DNA from: an uncultured Clostridia bacterium
Lineage (GTDB): Bacteria > Bacillota > Clostridia > TANB77 > CAG-508
DNA: 64,000 bases
Direction: 5' to 3'
Assembly: GCA_947581805.1 (NCBI GenBank)
Contig: CANPVM010000002.1
Span: 204,290-268,289 of the forward strand
The notes beneath the pieces were generated by a model, which saw nothing but the letters and a program-made list of their open reading frames with translations, was not told the DNA's origin and did not search any database. The translations under genes were made by a program, and so were the position numbers. This document shows positions 25,545 to 32,382 of the stretch, in pieces (the stretch's first letter is position 1; each line of letters opens with the position of its first letter).

Positions 25545-26966
25545 CTACATGATATAAAGTGCAGAGCGAAAGCCGATGGTCGTGTTAGTGTTAGTCTCAG
25601 TATAGCCATAACGGTAGCACGCAGGATAATTAGAATAATCAAGGTGAAATGCACCACCACGCATCATGTAATATACTGTTTTGTTATTAGGATAGGCTTC
25701 TTCTTGTGTCCATTCCCATAAGTTTCCTGCTATATCATATAAATTTTTTTGCTTTACTCCTTCTGTACTTGCTGTTGTTCTTATACCGTAACGATGTTCT
25801 CCATTTGATGGTTGAAATGCTGATTTCATTGAGCCATTGCTTGAATCTACTTCAGCATACCTTCCTTGTCCCTTTGTAAATGTTACACCATCAGTTGCTT
25901 TATTGTAATTTCCCCATGTACTCTTTGTAGTAACTATTAAAGTGTCATCACCTGCTATAAATTTCATAATTGAATCCCACATGGTTCCGGTTACTAACCC
26001 ACTTTGTACATAATTGGTTTTATACATTCTATTACTTAATTCTAATGCTGTAAAATAATCTGCGTGATAATATGGTATTTCTCCTGGTTTACTTGTTATT
26101 TCTCCTGTTGCTGTGTGGTTGTTTAAGTCATCTCTTATAGAAAAATCTGTATCTTGCCAATCATCTGTTTTATTTTGAGCTGCAAAATCTACTCCGGTTG
26201 ATAACTTTATTTCACTTGTTCCTGCTTCATATCTTCCTACATAAAATCCACCATACTTTTCTATTTGTGCCAGCTCTGATTCAATTGGTTCTGCGTCATA
26301 GGTTACGTTTTCATATTTTGTTGTTCCAGCAGTCCATGTCTCTTTTTTGTAATCTTCTAATTCTACTGGTATCCATACGAATTGGTTTCCTAATATCACT
26401 GTCTGCTTTTCCTCATCTGTTAATTGGTTTTCTGTTTTTGGTATTCCTGTGTTTGTGTCATAAACTACCCCTGCTGGTATTCCTTTTTCTCCTTCAGTTG
26501 GTTTATAATCTGCATATTTGTTTTTGTCTTTTGCATTGTCTGATATTACTACTCCGCTTTCAGGTGTTCCACCTACATAGTAGAAACCTTTTGGCATTGG
26601 TACTTCTTTGCCTTTTCCTGTTGCTATTGCTCTTACACTTATTTTTCCTGTTCCGTCTGTTGGTATCCATTCATTTGGGAGTTTTACTTGTGTTCCTGCT
26701 GCTGTTTCTTCTGTATTTTCTGGTAAGTTCTCATTATCTTGCATTTGCATTTCTAATTCTGCTAATCTTGCTTCCTCTTCTGCTTGTGCATTTAAAATTA
26801 TTGCTTGTGCTTCCTTTGCTTTTGCAATTATTCCATCTCCTCCTAATACTAAGTTTATACTAACTCCCGCCAAAATGATTAAAACAATGATGGTGATTAC
26901 TAGTGAAATTAGTGTGATTCCTTTGTTATATAAATTATATTGTTTTTCTTTTCTAGCTTTTCTCAT
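25545..26966 (-). CDS. Pilin-like N-terminus fused to formylglycine-enzyme (FGE/lectin-fold) domain
   Basis: 473 residues. A basic leader ends before G-I-T-L-I-S-L-V-I-T-I-I-V-L-I-I-L-A-G-V, a type IV prepilin methylation/assembly helix (residues 17-40), though the +5 Glu is absent. A coiled stretch (45-80) follows, and the C-terminal half has FGE-sulfatase/C-type-lectin features: N-Q-F-V-W-I-P-V-E near 210, then Y-D-I-A-G-N-L-W-E-W-T and R-G-G-A-F with G-F-R-S-A-L-Y at the end. The Cys pair of true FGE is lacking, so binding rather than catalysis is likely. AACGGAGGAA precedes the ATG. Likely a surface-displayed protein of a pilus-like system. Confidence 0.82.
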   Translation of the reverse strand: MRKARKEKQYNLYNKGITLISLVITIIVLIILAGVSINLVLGGDGIIAKAKEAQAIILNAQAEEEARLAELEMQMQDNENLPENTEETAAGTQVKLPNEWIPTDGTGKISVRAIATGKGKEVPMPKGFYYVGGTPESGVVISDNAKDKNKYADYKPTEGEKGIPAGVVYDTNTGIPKTENQLTDEEKQTVILGNQFVWIPVELEDYKKETWTAGTTKYENVTYDAEPIESELAQIEKYGGFYVGRYEAGTSEIKLSTGVDFAAQNKTDDWQDTDFSIRDDLNNHTATGEITSKPGEIPYYHADYFTALELSNRMYKTNYVQSGLVTGTMWDSIMKFIAGDDTLIVTTKSTWGNYNKATDGVTFTKGQGRYAEVDSSNGSMKSAFQPSNGEHRYGIRTTASTEGVKQKNLYDIAGNLWEWTQEEAYPNNKTVYYMMRGGAFHLDYSNYPACYRYGYTETNTNTTIGFRSALYIM

Positions 26967-27053
26967 TGGTATTCCTCCGTTTTTTATAGTAATTTTATCA
27001 ATATGTTATTTTTACGTCAATATTTTTTTGCAAAATTTAAACTGAAACAGAAA

Positions 27054-27082
27054 TAGCAATTAGGCACAGTGCCTAATTGCTA
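27054..27082 (-). terminator. Hairpin after the coiled-coil gene
   Basis: Perfect 13-bp stem (27054-27066, 27070-27082) with a three-base loop, eight bases after the stop. The T-run is weak (TATTTC). Confidence 0.6.
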
Positions 27083-27089
27083 CTTTTCT

Positions 27090-27461
27090 TTAATAGTCTT
27101 TCAAGTTTTCTAGTTGGATTCTTCTTTTTTCTTGTTTTTCTTGTAAATTTTCAAGCATTTCTTCACTCATTTCATACTTGTTATTTTCCATATATTCTTG
27201 TGTATTTTCATACTTTTTCTCTAAATTTTCGATTTGCTCTTCTCTTGTTTGAATATCGGCATTTCCATTTAATTTTTCTCTCAAATCATCTATTTGTTCT
27301 TCACGAATTTCTTGAATTTCGCGAGCGTGTTCTTTATTGTCTTGATTTCCAATATGAGAATATTGTTCTAAATGTCGTTCTGTTCTTGTATGATTTTCCA
27401 CTAAATTGATTAAATTATCAATTTGTCTATCCTTTTTGTTTTGTTCGTCAAAATTTTCCAT
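27090..27461 (-). CDS. Small charged coiled-coil protein, unknown function
   Basis: About 123 residues, almost entirely charged and polar with heptad-like runs of Glu, Lys, Asn and Gln; no membrane segment or signal peptide. AAAGGAGG stands before the ATG at 27461; the longer frame from 27515 has no ribosome site. It has its own terminator. A cytoplasmic coiled coil is all that can be said. Confidence 0.6.
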   Translation of the reverse strand: MENFDEQNKKDRQIDNLINLVENHTRTERHLEQYSHIGNQDNKEHAREIQEIREEQIDDLREKLNGNADIQTREEQIENLEKKYENTQEYMENNKYEMSEEMLENLQEKQEKRRIQLENLKDY

Positions 27462-27593
27462 GATAAAAAATCCTCCTTTTGAAATACTATAATTATAGCA
27501 TTCGTTATTTTTCAATTTTTATAAGTGAGAATTTTTTGCAATTTTAAAAAATTTCAAAAAAGATTCAGATTTTCCCAAAATCAATATATTTTC

Positions 27594-27622
27594 TAGACAT
27601 TTACATATTTTTATGATATACT
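27594..27622 (+). promoter_or_regulatory. Promoter of the HD phosphohydrolase gene
   Basis: TAGACA (27594-27599), 17 bases, TATACT (27617-27622). The leader up to 27690 contains AAGTC and GACTT arms that could pair. Confidence 0.55.
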
Positions 27623-27702
27623 ATTTTTTAGTTAAATTATAAAGTCCTCTTGGCACTTTAGGTTAGACTTCACCAGAATAAAAATTTTTAGGAGGAAAAA
27701 AA

Positions 27703-28326
27703 ATGAATGAGGAAAAGTTTTATCGTATTATGGAGTTTTATCTAAATCACCTTACTCTAAAAGAGAAGGAACGGACTGGTTGGATTAAGTGGAATGTAGT
27801 CGGAAGGCGGGAATCTATATCAGACCATATTTCGAGTGCACAAGCACTTGCATGGGTTTTGTATTCAGAGTTTGACTTAAATGTCAATATCGAACATGTT
27901 ATCAGTCTCCTTTCTCTTCATGAAGAGGGTGAAACTCGTATTGGAGATATCACTCCTTATCAAGGAATTAGCCCCGAAGAGAAGGCAAGAAGAGAAAGAG
28001 AGGCCATTGTTTCTATTTACAAAAATTTGAAACAAGGAGATTACTTTATTCGCTTATTTGATGAATTCGAAGCCAGGCAAACACCTGAAGCAAAACTTGC
28101 TTACCTTTGTGATAAGTTAGATTGCGACTTGCAATCTAAAGTATACTCAGATGACGAAAGATGTAGTATTGCTAATGCTACCTATGATATCGTTAGCAAT
28201 AAACAAGTGCAAAAGATAATTGAAGAAGGCGCTAAAACAGTTTGGGAAATTTTTTACCAATCTGACAAGCATATCTATGAAGGTACCTTCTTAGAAGAAT
28301 TTTTTACTAAATTTTTAGAGCCTTAA
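27703..28326 (+). CDS. HD-domain phosphohydrolase (YfbR/HD_3-like)
   Basis: 207 residues. The layout R-R-E-S-I-S-D-H (first His), L-L-S-L-H-E-E-G-E and I-G-D-I-T-P matches YfbR-like 5'-nucleotidases and related HD_3 enzymes, which bind a divalent metal. The canonical His-Asp is His-Glu here, so metal binding may differ. AGGAGG precedes the ATG. Two in-frame CGG arginines (27772-27774, 27808-27810) and a higher G/C third position than its neighbours set it apart, like dapB. It converges on the DUF1287 gene and overlaps it by 12 bases. Confidence 0.75.
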   Translation: MNEEKFYRIMEFYLNHLTLKEKERTGWIKWNVVGRRESISDHISSAQALAWVLYSEFDLNVNIEHVISLLSLHEEGETRIGDITPYQGISPEEKARREREAIVSIYKNLKQGDYFIRLFDEFEARQTPEAKLAYLCDKLDCDLQSKVYSDDERCSIANATYDIVSNKQVQKIIEEGAKTVWEIFYQSDKHIYEGTFLEEFFTKFLEP

Positions 28327-29070
28327 GATACGTAAAAAACCAACGATTGTTCTTTCTATCGTTGGTTTTTTATTTATTTTATTAGAAATATTTGAAGACG
28401 TTTCAAATATTTCCTTCCATCTAAAATGTCCTGAAATTTTTTCAAAATATTCATTTAAATATTCTAAAGCATCTTCTTCTCTTAAAGGTTGCCCTCCATT
28501 ATGAATTAAATAAGGCACTCCTTTTTTATTTCTTTTATCAGATATTATGCCAATATGTGAAGTTCCAAAGGTAACAATATCCCCTGGTTGCCATTCTTCA
28601 ATTTTGCTTAAATCTGTAGTCAAATTTTTGGCATTTCTTTCAAAAAAGGTTTTTAAATTTCCTACTCTACGAAAGTCTATATTAGGATCTGGCTTGTCTT
28701 CTACTCTTGGATATTCTTCTACATTATTTTTAATATCTTCATCTACCATATCTTTTAGACTATACCCTGCATTTTTAAAAGCTCTCCAAATAACATCTGT
28801 GCAAACACCTTCTTCGTCTGGTGGATAGCCACCTGCATAATAGGCACTTTTATACTTTGGCGCTCTTTTTGCTTCTTCTTTTGCACCTAATAAAATATCG
28901 GTATAATCATCAATTCCATTATTGTTATAATCTGTATCACTTTTTATAATGTGAATTTCAAAATCTTCTGCAGTATAAAATTCTTTATTCTTCTCATAAA
29001 AAAGGATACCAAATATATAAGCACATAATGCTAAAATTATCATAGCAATTATAATAAGAAATTTTTTCAT
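28315..29070 (-). CDS. DUF1287 secreted protein (NlpC/P60-like)
   Basis: 251 residues with an N-terminal membrane anchor (about 3-24). DUF1287 features: D-Y-N-N-N-G-I-D-D-Y-T-D, G-G-Y-P-P-D-E-E-G-V-C-T-D-V-I-W-R-A with the active-site-like Cys, W-Q-P-G-D-I-V-T-F-G and S-H-I-G-I-I-S-D, then Y-L-I-H-N. These are Cys-His papain-like proteins, probably acting on cell-wall peptides. The last 20 or so residues are encoded by the dyad that forms the terminator of the opposing HD gene, an odd C-terminal tail after the usual family end near G-H-F-R-W. Confidence 0.82.
   Translation of the reverse strand: MKKFLIIIAMIILALCAYIFGILFYEKNKEFYTAEDFEIHIIKSDTDYNNNGIDDYTDILLGAKEEAKRAPKYKSAYYAGGYPPDEEGVCTDVIWRAFKNAGYSLKDMVDEDIKNNVEEYPRVEDKPDPNIDFRRVGNLKTFFERNAKNLTTDLSKIEEWQPGDIVTFGTSHIGIISDKRNKKGVPYLIHNGGQPLREEDALEYLNEYFEKISGHFRWKEIFETSSNISNKINKKPTIERTIVGFLRILRL
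28335..28370 (+). terminator. Bidirectional terminator inside the DUF1287 3' end
   Basis: Perfect 13-bp stem (28335-28347, 28358-28370) with A- and T-runs at both ends. It ends the HD gene; on the minus strand it lies within the DUF1287 coding sequence, about 20 bases before its stop. Confidence 0.8.
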
Positions 29071-29172
29071 TTTTTATTACATTCCTTTCCTTGTTGTTTC
29101 TTATCAATAATTATACATAAGAAAAGAATATAAACTATAAAATTTATAAAATCTTAAGAAAAAGAGAGATTT

Positions 29173-30138
29173 TTATTTTTTGTATTTTTGTTGTGCAAAG
29201 ATAATGCTAAAGAAGATTGTAGCACATAGCGAAAGACTAGTAATACCAATCAATCCAATATCTAGCCAAGTTTCTAAAGGTTTACCTAGTACAAATGTTT
29301 CTTGTCCTACTTGGCTTTGCACTGTTTCTTGCTGTATATACTGTGCATTTTCATATTGTTCTTTATTTTGTTCTATTTCATTTTTATTGTTAAAATTGCT
29401 ATCTATTTCTTGGTTTTCTTTGTCGCTTTTAGATGTCTGTTGCTCTATTGCTTCACTATCTAGCCTGTCGTTTTCAGATATGCTAGAAGAAGTTGTAGAA
29501 TCTAGTATAGTATTTTCTTCTATTTCTGCACTTTGCGCCATATTAGCACTTCTTTTTTTGCTACCCAGTAATTTACTAACACATAGTGTTGCTGTTACAA
29601 TAAATAGTGATAAATTTCCTATTAACAATTTTAAACTATGAAGTGACTTGTAATATTTCCATTGCACTGTGCCAATTGGCATATTTAAAAGTTTAGCAAT
29701 TTCTTTAAAAGATAGCCCTATTTCTACTTTCAACGAAATAATTTGTTTTTCTTTTTGCTCTAATGAAGAAATGATATTTTGGTAAGTGTTTTTTCCTACC
29801 ACTTCCTCTATGATATCTTCTTTGCCCCTTTCCTCAATTTCATCTATTTGAAGTGTATCTTTATTTTTTCGTAAATAAGAAATTGCTTCATTTTTGGTTA
29901 CTGAGTAAAGCCAACTTGGTTCATAATTGCTTGGAAGTTTTTCTTTTGAAAGATTTCCTATTTTGATAAATACATTTTGCATAATATCTTCTGCATTTTC
30001 CTTGTTTTTTAAAATAGAAAATGCAATTTGGTACACTAAGGAAGAATATTTTTCGTACAATTCTTCATAAGCTGTTTTATCTTCTTCTTTTAATTTTTCA
30101 AATAATGTATGTAATTCTTGTTCATTTATTTTACTCAT
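29173..30138 (-). CDS. ECF-type sigma factor with C-terminal membrane segments
   Basis: 321 residues. Residues 10-170 are a sigma-70 group IV factor: region 2 (Y-S-S-L-V-Y-Q-I-A, then N-A-E-D-I-M-Q-N-V-F) and region 4 (L-K-V-E-I-G-L-S-F-K-E-I-A-K-L-L-N-M-P-I-G-T-V). Unusually, a hydrophobic helix follows at about 171-190, then a Ser/Gln/Glu-rich linker of about 100 residues and a second helix at about 293-315. ECF factors normally end after region 4; here the anti-sigma-like membrane part seems fused on. No separate anti-sigma gene is next to it. AATGGAG lies before the ATG. Confidence 0.85.
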   Translation of the reverse strand: MSKINEQELHTLFEKLKEEDKTAYEELYEKYSSLVYQIAFSILKNKENAEDIMQNVFIKIGNLSKEKLPSNYEPSWLYSVTKNEAISYLRKNKDTLQIDEIEERGKEDIIEEVVGKNTYQNIISSLEQKEKQIISLKVEIGLSFKEIAKLLNMPIGTVQWKYYKSLHSLKLLIGNLSLFIVTATLCVSKLLGSKKRSANMAQSAEIEENTILDSTTSSSISENDRLDSEAIEQQTSKSDKENQEIDSNFNNKNEIEQNKEQYENAQYIQQETVQSQVGQETFVLGKPLETWLDIGLIGITSLSLCATIFFSIIFAQQKYKK

Positions 30139-30203
30139 TTTCTACTCCATTCTTTCGATATGTTATTAAACATGCAAAATACCAATATTTTGTCCCTCAT
30201 TCA

Positions 30204-30232
30204 TTGACTTTTTATGTTCTTTATTATATAAT
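30204..30232 (+). promoter_or_regulatory. Promoter of the small membrane peptide gene
   Basis: TTGACT (30204-30209), 17 bases, TATAAT (30227-30232), divergent from the sigma gene. Confidence 0.75.
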
Positions 30233-30299
30233 CTTGTTATGTAACTTGTTAATTTGGTCAAAGTTTATTTGACTTTTCATTAAGAAAGGAGACATAATT

Positions 30300-30467
30300 A
30301 TGTCTGATGACATCCGTACTATCATCTATTTAGTTCTTTCTTATCTTTGCTTTGGTGGCTGTGTTTGTTTCATTTGGTTAGCTGTACTTGTAAATCCTTT
30401 ATTCGCATTCCTTGCATTTTTACTTCTTATGGTTACTCTTATTTTAAGTGTATTATTATTTTATTAA
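30300..30467 (+). CDS. 55-residue hydrophobic membrane peptide
   Basis: ATG at 30300 preceded by AGAAAGGAGA, a strong ribosome site, with a sigma-A promoter upstream and a terminator hairpin after the stop. The product starts M-S-D-D-I-R and has two hydrophobic stretches, about residues 8-31 (Cys-rich, L-S-Y-L-C-F-G-G-C-V-C-F) and 33-54. It is divergent from the membrane sigma-factor gene, so a functional link is possible but only inferred. No family recognised. Confidence 0.7.
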   Translation: MSDDIRTIIYLVLSYLCFGGCVCFIWLAVLVNPLFAFLAFLLLMVTLILSVLLFY

Positions 30468-30523
30468 GCACATCAAGTTTTTATTGCTCAGGTATTTTTG
30501 AATAAAAGAATAAAAAACTTATA

Positions 30524-30559
30524 AAAATGGTGGAAACATATCATTGTTTTCATCATTTT
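30524..30559 (+). terminator. Terminator of the small membrane peptide gene
   Basis: Arms 30524-30537 and 30546-30559 pair with G-U pairs allowed, followed by a T-rich run. Confidence 0.65.
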
Positions 30560-30641
30560 TATTTTTTACAAATTATCATAATTAAGTTTTTCTATATCAT
30601 AAGAAACATATCAATTTGTGAAAATACTACGTACTTACTTT

Positions 30642-31379
30642 CTAAATCGTTAACTTATGGCTAATTGCTATTTGCTTTAGGTATTTGTCAATTTCCTTAT
30701 AATTTGGCATGTACTTTTCCACTAATGTATAAAAATCTTTGCTATGATTTGGATGAACAATGTGGCATAACTCATGCACAATTATAGCATCTACCGCTTC
30801 TTCTTTTAGCATAACCAAACGGCTACTAAAATGTAGAGCTTTTGTTTTAGGTATGCAACTTCCGTATTTTGTTTTCGCATCTCTTACCTGCACACTATTA
30901 TATGAAATATTGGTTTTTTTACTCCAATATGGTAGTTTTTCTTGTAACATAAACTCTGTATTTTCTTTAAAAAGTTTTCTTACTGCTTGTTTTATATAAG
31001 CATTTTCCTCTTCCTTTTGAATTTGTTCTGGAAGAAGAATTCGAAATATTTTACTTTCTTTTTCAAGTCTTACCCTTATAATATCTTTATTATGATAAGA
31101 TTTATCAATTCTATATTCCTCTCCGTGATATAAAATGGTTTGACCAGTTTGCCATCTTCCCTCTTTTTGACGCTTTATCTCTTCCATATTTTTGTATTTT
31201 TCATAAATTTTTTCTTCATTTATTTGAAGAAAAGCCTCTACTTCTCTTTTTGGTACATAAAATGGCTTCGTTACAACTATTCCATCTTCTTTAAATAATA
31301 TCTTCATCGTTTTAGCTGTTTTATAATTTTTAATACAAAACGGAACTTCTATTTCTTTTATTTTTAATATATATGGCAT
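30642..31379 (-). CDS. YgjP-like (DUF45) zinc metallopeptidase
   Basis: About 245 residues from the ATG at 31379. Zinc motif H-E-L-C-H in V-D-A-I-I-V-H-E-L-C-H, followed by H-P-N-H-S-K-D-F-Y, typical of the YgjP/DUF45 family related to SprT/M48 peptidases. T-K-Y-G-S-C and H-F-S-S-R-L-V are family blocks. The longer frame to 31478 crosses a palindromic repeat element, so the internal ATG is preferred although its ribosome site is weak. A paralogue lies at 58517-59224. Confidence 0.82.
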   Translation of the reverse strand: MPYILKIKEIEVPFCIKNYKTAKTMKILFKEDGIVVTKPFYVPKREVEAFLQINEEKIYEKYKNMEEIKRQKEGRWQTGQTILYHGEEYRIDKSYHNKDIIRVRLEKESKIFRILLPEQIQKEEENAYIKQAVRKLFKENTEFMLQEKLPYWSKKTNISYNSVQVRDAKTKYGSCIPKTKALHFSSRLVMLKEEAVDAIIVHELCHIVHPNHSKDFYTLVEKYMPNYKEIDKYLKQIAISHKLTI

Positions 31380-31448
31380 CTCTATCTTTCTCTTTTCGTT
31401 TTTCTTTATCCTAACATACCCTTTCTTATTTTTCAAGATTGCCATTTT

Positions 31449-31487
31449 GGACGCCCTTTTTTGGCAATTTATTGCCATTTAGGACAG
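31449..31487. repeat. Palindromic element, GGACGCCC type, copy 2
   Basis: Read on the plus strand: GGACGCCC, T-run, hairpin TGGCAAT-TT-ATTGCCA (31462-31477), TTT, AGGACAG. Same order as the element at 18775-18818. Confidence 0.45.
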
Positions 31488-31534
31488 ACCTATATAGTAT
31501 TTATTGTACTTTATGTAAATTTAAAGAAAAACTA

Positions 31535-31563
31535 TTGCTTTTATAAATAAAAAGAGTTATAAT
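31535..31563 (+). promoter_or_regulatory. Promoter of the type III toxin-antitoxin locus
   Basis: TTGCTT (31535-31540), 17 bases, TATAAT (31558-31563). A perfect 20-bp palindrome (31577-31596) follows before the first RNA repeat and could be an operator or a 5' hairpin. Confidence 0.65.
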
Positions 31564-31602
31564 GAATATACTAATATTGATAAAATATTTTATCAAAAAA
31601 CT

Positions 31603-31755
31603 AGGTTAACACTAACCTTTGATTTAATTCATAAATAAGTGTGTTTTAATATTAGGTTAGATATGAGCCTTTAGGATGAAATCCTATAAACGAATATCCT
31701 TTTGAACATTAGGTTAGAAACGAGCCTTTAGTTTTACTATAAACGAGTTTCCAAA
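31603..31755 (+). ncRNA. Type III antitoxin RNA, three tandem repeats
   Basis: Three repeats begin with AGGTTA at 31603, 31654 and 31711 (periods 51 and 57). Each then has stem-1 arm, (A/G)ACC or GAGCC, TTT, a small inner hairpin, ATAAA, and the closing stem-1 arm. Stem 1 changes on both sides together: ACACT/AGTGT, GATAT/ATATC, GAAAC/GTTTC. The inner stem also varies in step: TGA/TCA, AGGAT/ATCCT, TAG/CTA. This double covariation shows a conserved RNA fold. A terminator follows, then the toxin gene, the standard order of type III systems, in which each repeat unit binds and inhibits one ToxN. Confidence 0.85.
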
Positions 31756-31763
31756 AAAATTAT

Positions 31764-31791
31764 GGGGTACTAAAAAGTATCCCCTATTTTT
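31764..31791 (+). terminator. Terminator between antitoxin RNA and toxin gene
   Basis: GGGG plus TACT pair with AGTA and CCCC (one bulged T), loop AAAA, then ATTTTT. Leaky termination here sets the RNA-to-toxin ratio in known type III loci. Confidence 0.8.
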
Positions 31792-31807
31792 GTAAAAGGA
31801 CCTGTAT

Positions 31808-32353
31808 ATGAAAAATAGTAAAAAATTAAAAATAAAAAAATTAAATTTCTATATTATTGACAATGACTATATAAAATTTTTAAGTAAATTTGAGAACCAC
31901 ATTGCTTATAATAAAAATGAGAAAAGACCTTATATTGGAGTAGTTCTTGTAGTCAAAGAACATTATTATTTTGCTCCTTTGTTTTCTCCAAAGAAAAAAC
32001 ACAAAACTTATAAAAATAATTTAACTTTCTTTAAAATTATAAATGAAAAGACAAAAAACAATTTAGGAATTATAAGGTTTTCGGATATGATTCCAGTTCC
32101 AGAAGATTGTGTTTATTTATTAGATATGAACAATAAAAGTTATGGATATAAAAGGCTTCTATCTGAGCAATATTCATATATCAATAAGCCTAATAATAGG
32201 CAAAAAATCATAGAAAAAGCAGAAAAAATCTATCATATAGTTACCAATAATAAAAATAGCAAAGTATCAAAATTCTACAAAGATTTAAGTTGTAATTTTA
32301 AACTACTAGAAGAAAAGTGTTTAGAATATAAAATTAAACAAACAAAGGTATAA
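31808..32353 (+). CDS. ToxN/AbiQ-family type III toxin (endoribonuclease)
   Basis: 181 residues. The family pattern is clear: F-Y-I-I-D-N-D-Y-I-K-F-L near residue 14, then N-K-N-E-K-R-P-Y-I-G-V-V-L, Y-Y-F-A-P-L-F-S-P-K-K-K-H, and L-G-I-I-R-F-S-D-M-I-P-V-P. ToxN/AbiQ proteins cut cellular or phage RNA and are held inactive in a complex with their repeat RNA; many act as abortive phage defence. AAAAGGA precedes the ATG at 31808. Upstream lie its promoter, three RNA repeats and a terminator, so the locus is complete. It is one of few plus-strand genes, inserted between the metallopeptidase and clpX. Confidence 0.9.
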   Translation: MKNSKKLKIKKLNFYIIDNDYIKFLSKFENHIAYNKNEKRPYIGVVLVVKEHYYFAPLFSPKKKHKTYKNNLTFFKIINEKTKNNLGIIRFSDMIPVPEDCVYLLDMNNKSYGYKRLLSEQYSYINKPNNRQKIIEKAEKIYHIVTNNKNSKVSKFYKDLSCNFKLLEEKCLEYKIKQTKV

Positions 32354-32377
32354 ACTTTTTAATCAGTTTATACCTTT
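32344..32377. terminator. Bidirectional terminator between toxin gene and clpX
   Basis: Perfect 13-bp stem AAAGGTATAAACT and its complement (32344-32356, 32365-32377), with T-runs in both directions. Confidence 0.85.
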
Positions 32378-32382
32378 TTCTA

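Noticed and set aside
26198-26863. 221-residue Leu-rich frame opposite the pilin/FGE gene
   Set aside because: Antisense shadow, low-complexity Leu/Phe composition, no ribosome site.
25545-26966. Diversity-generating retroelement target
   Set aside because: Fold and C-terminal position would suit, but there is no reverse transcriptase, template repeat or accessory gene in the window, so it is kept only as a check.
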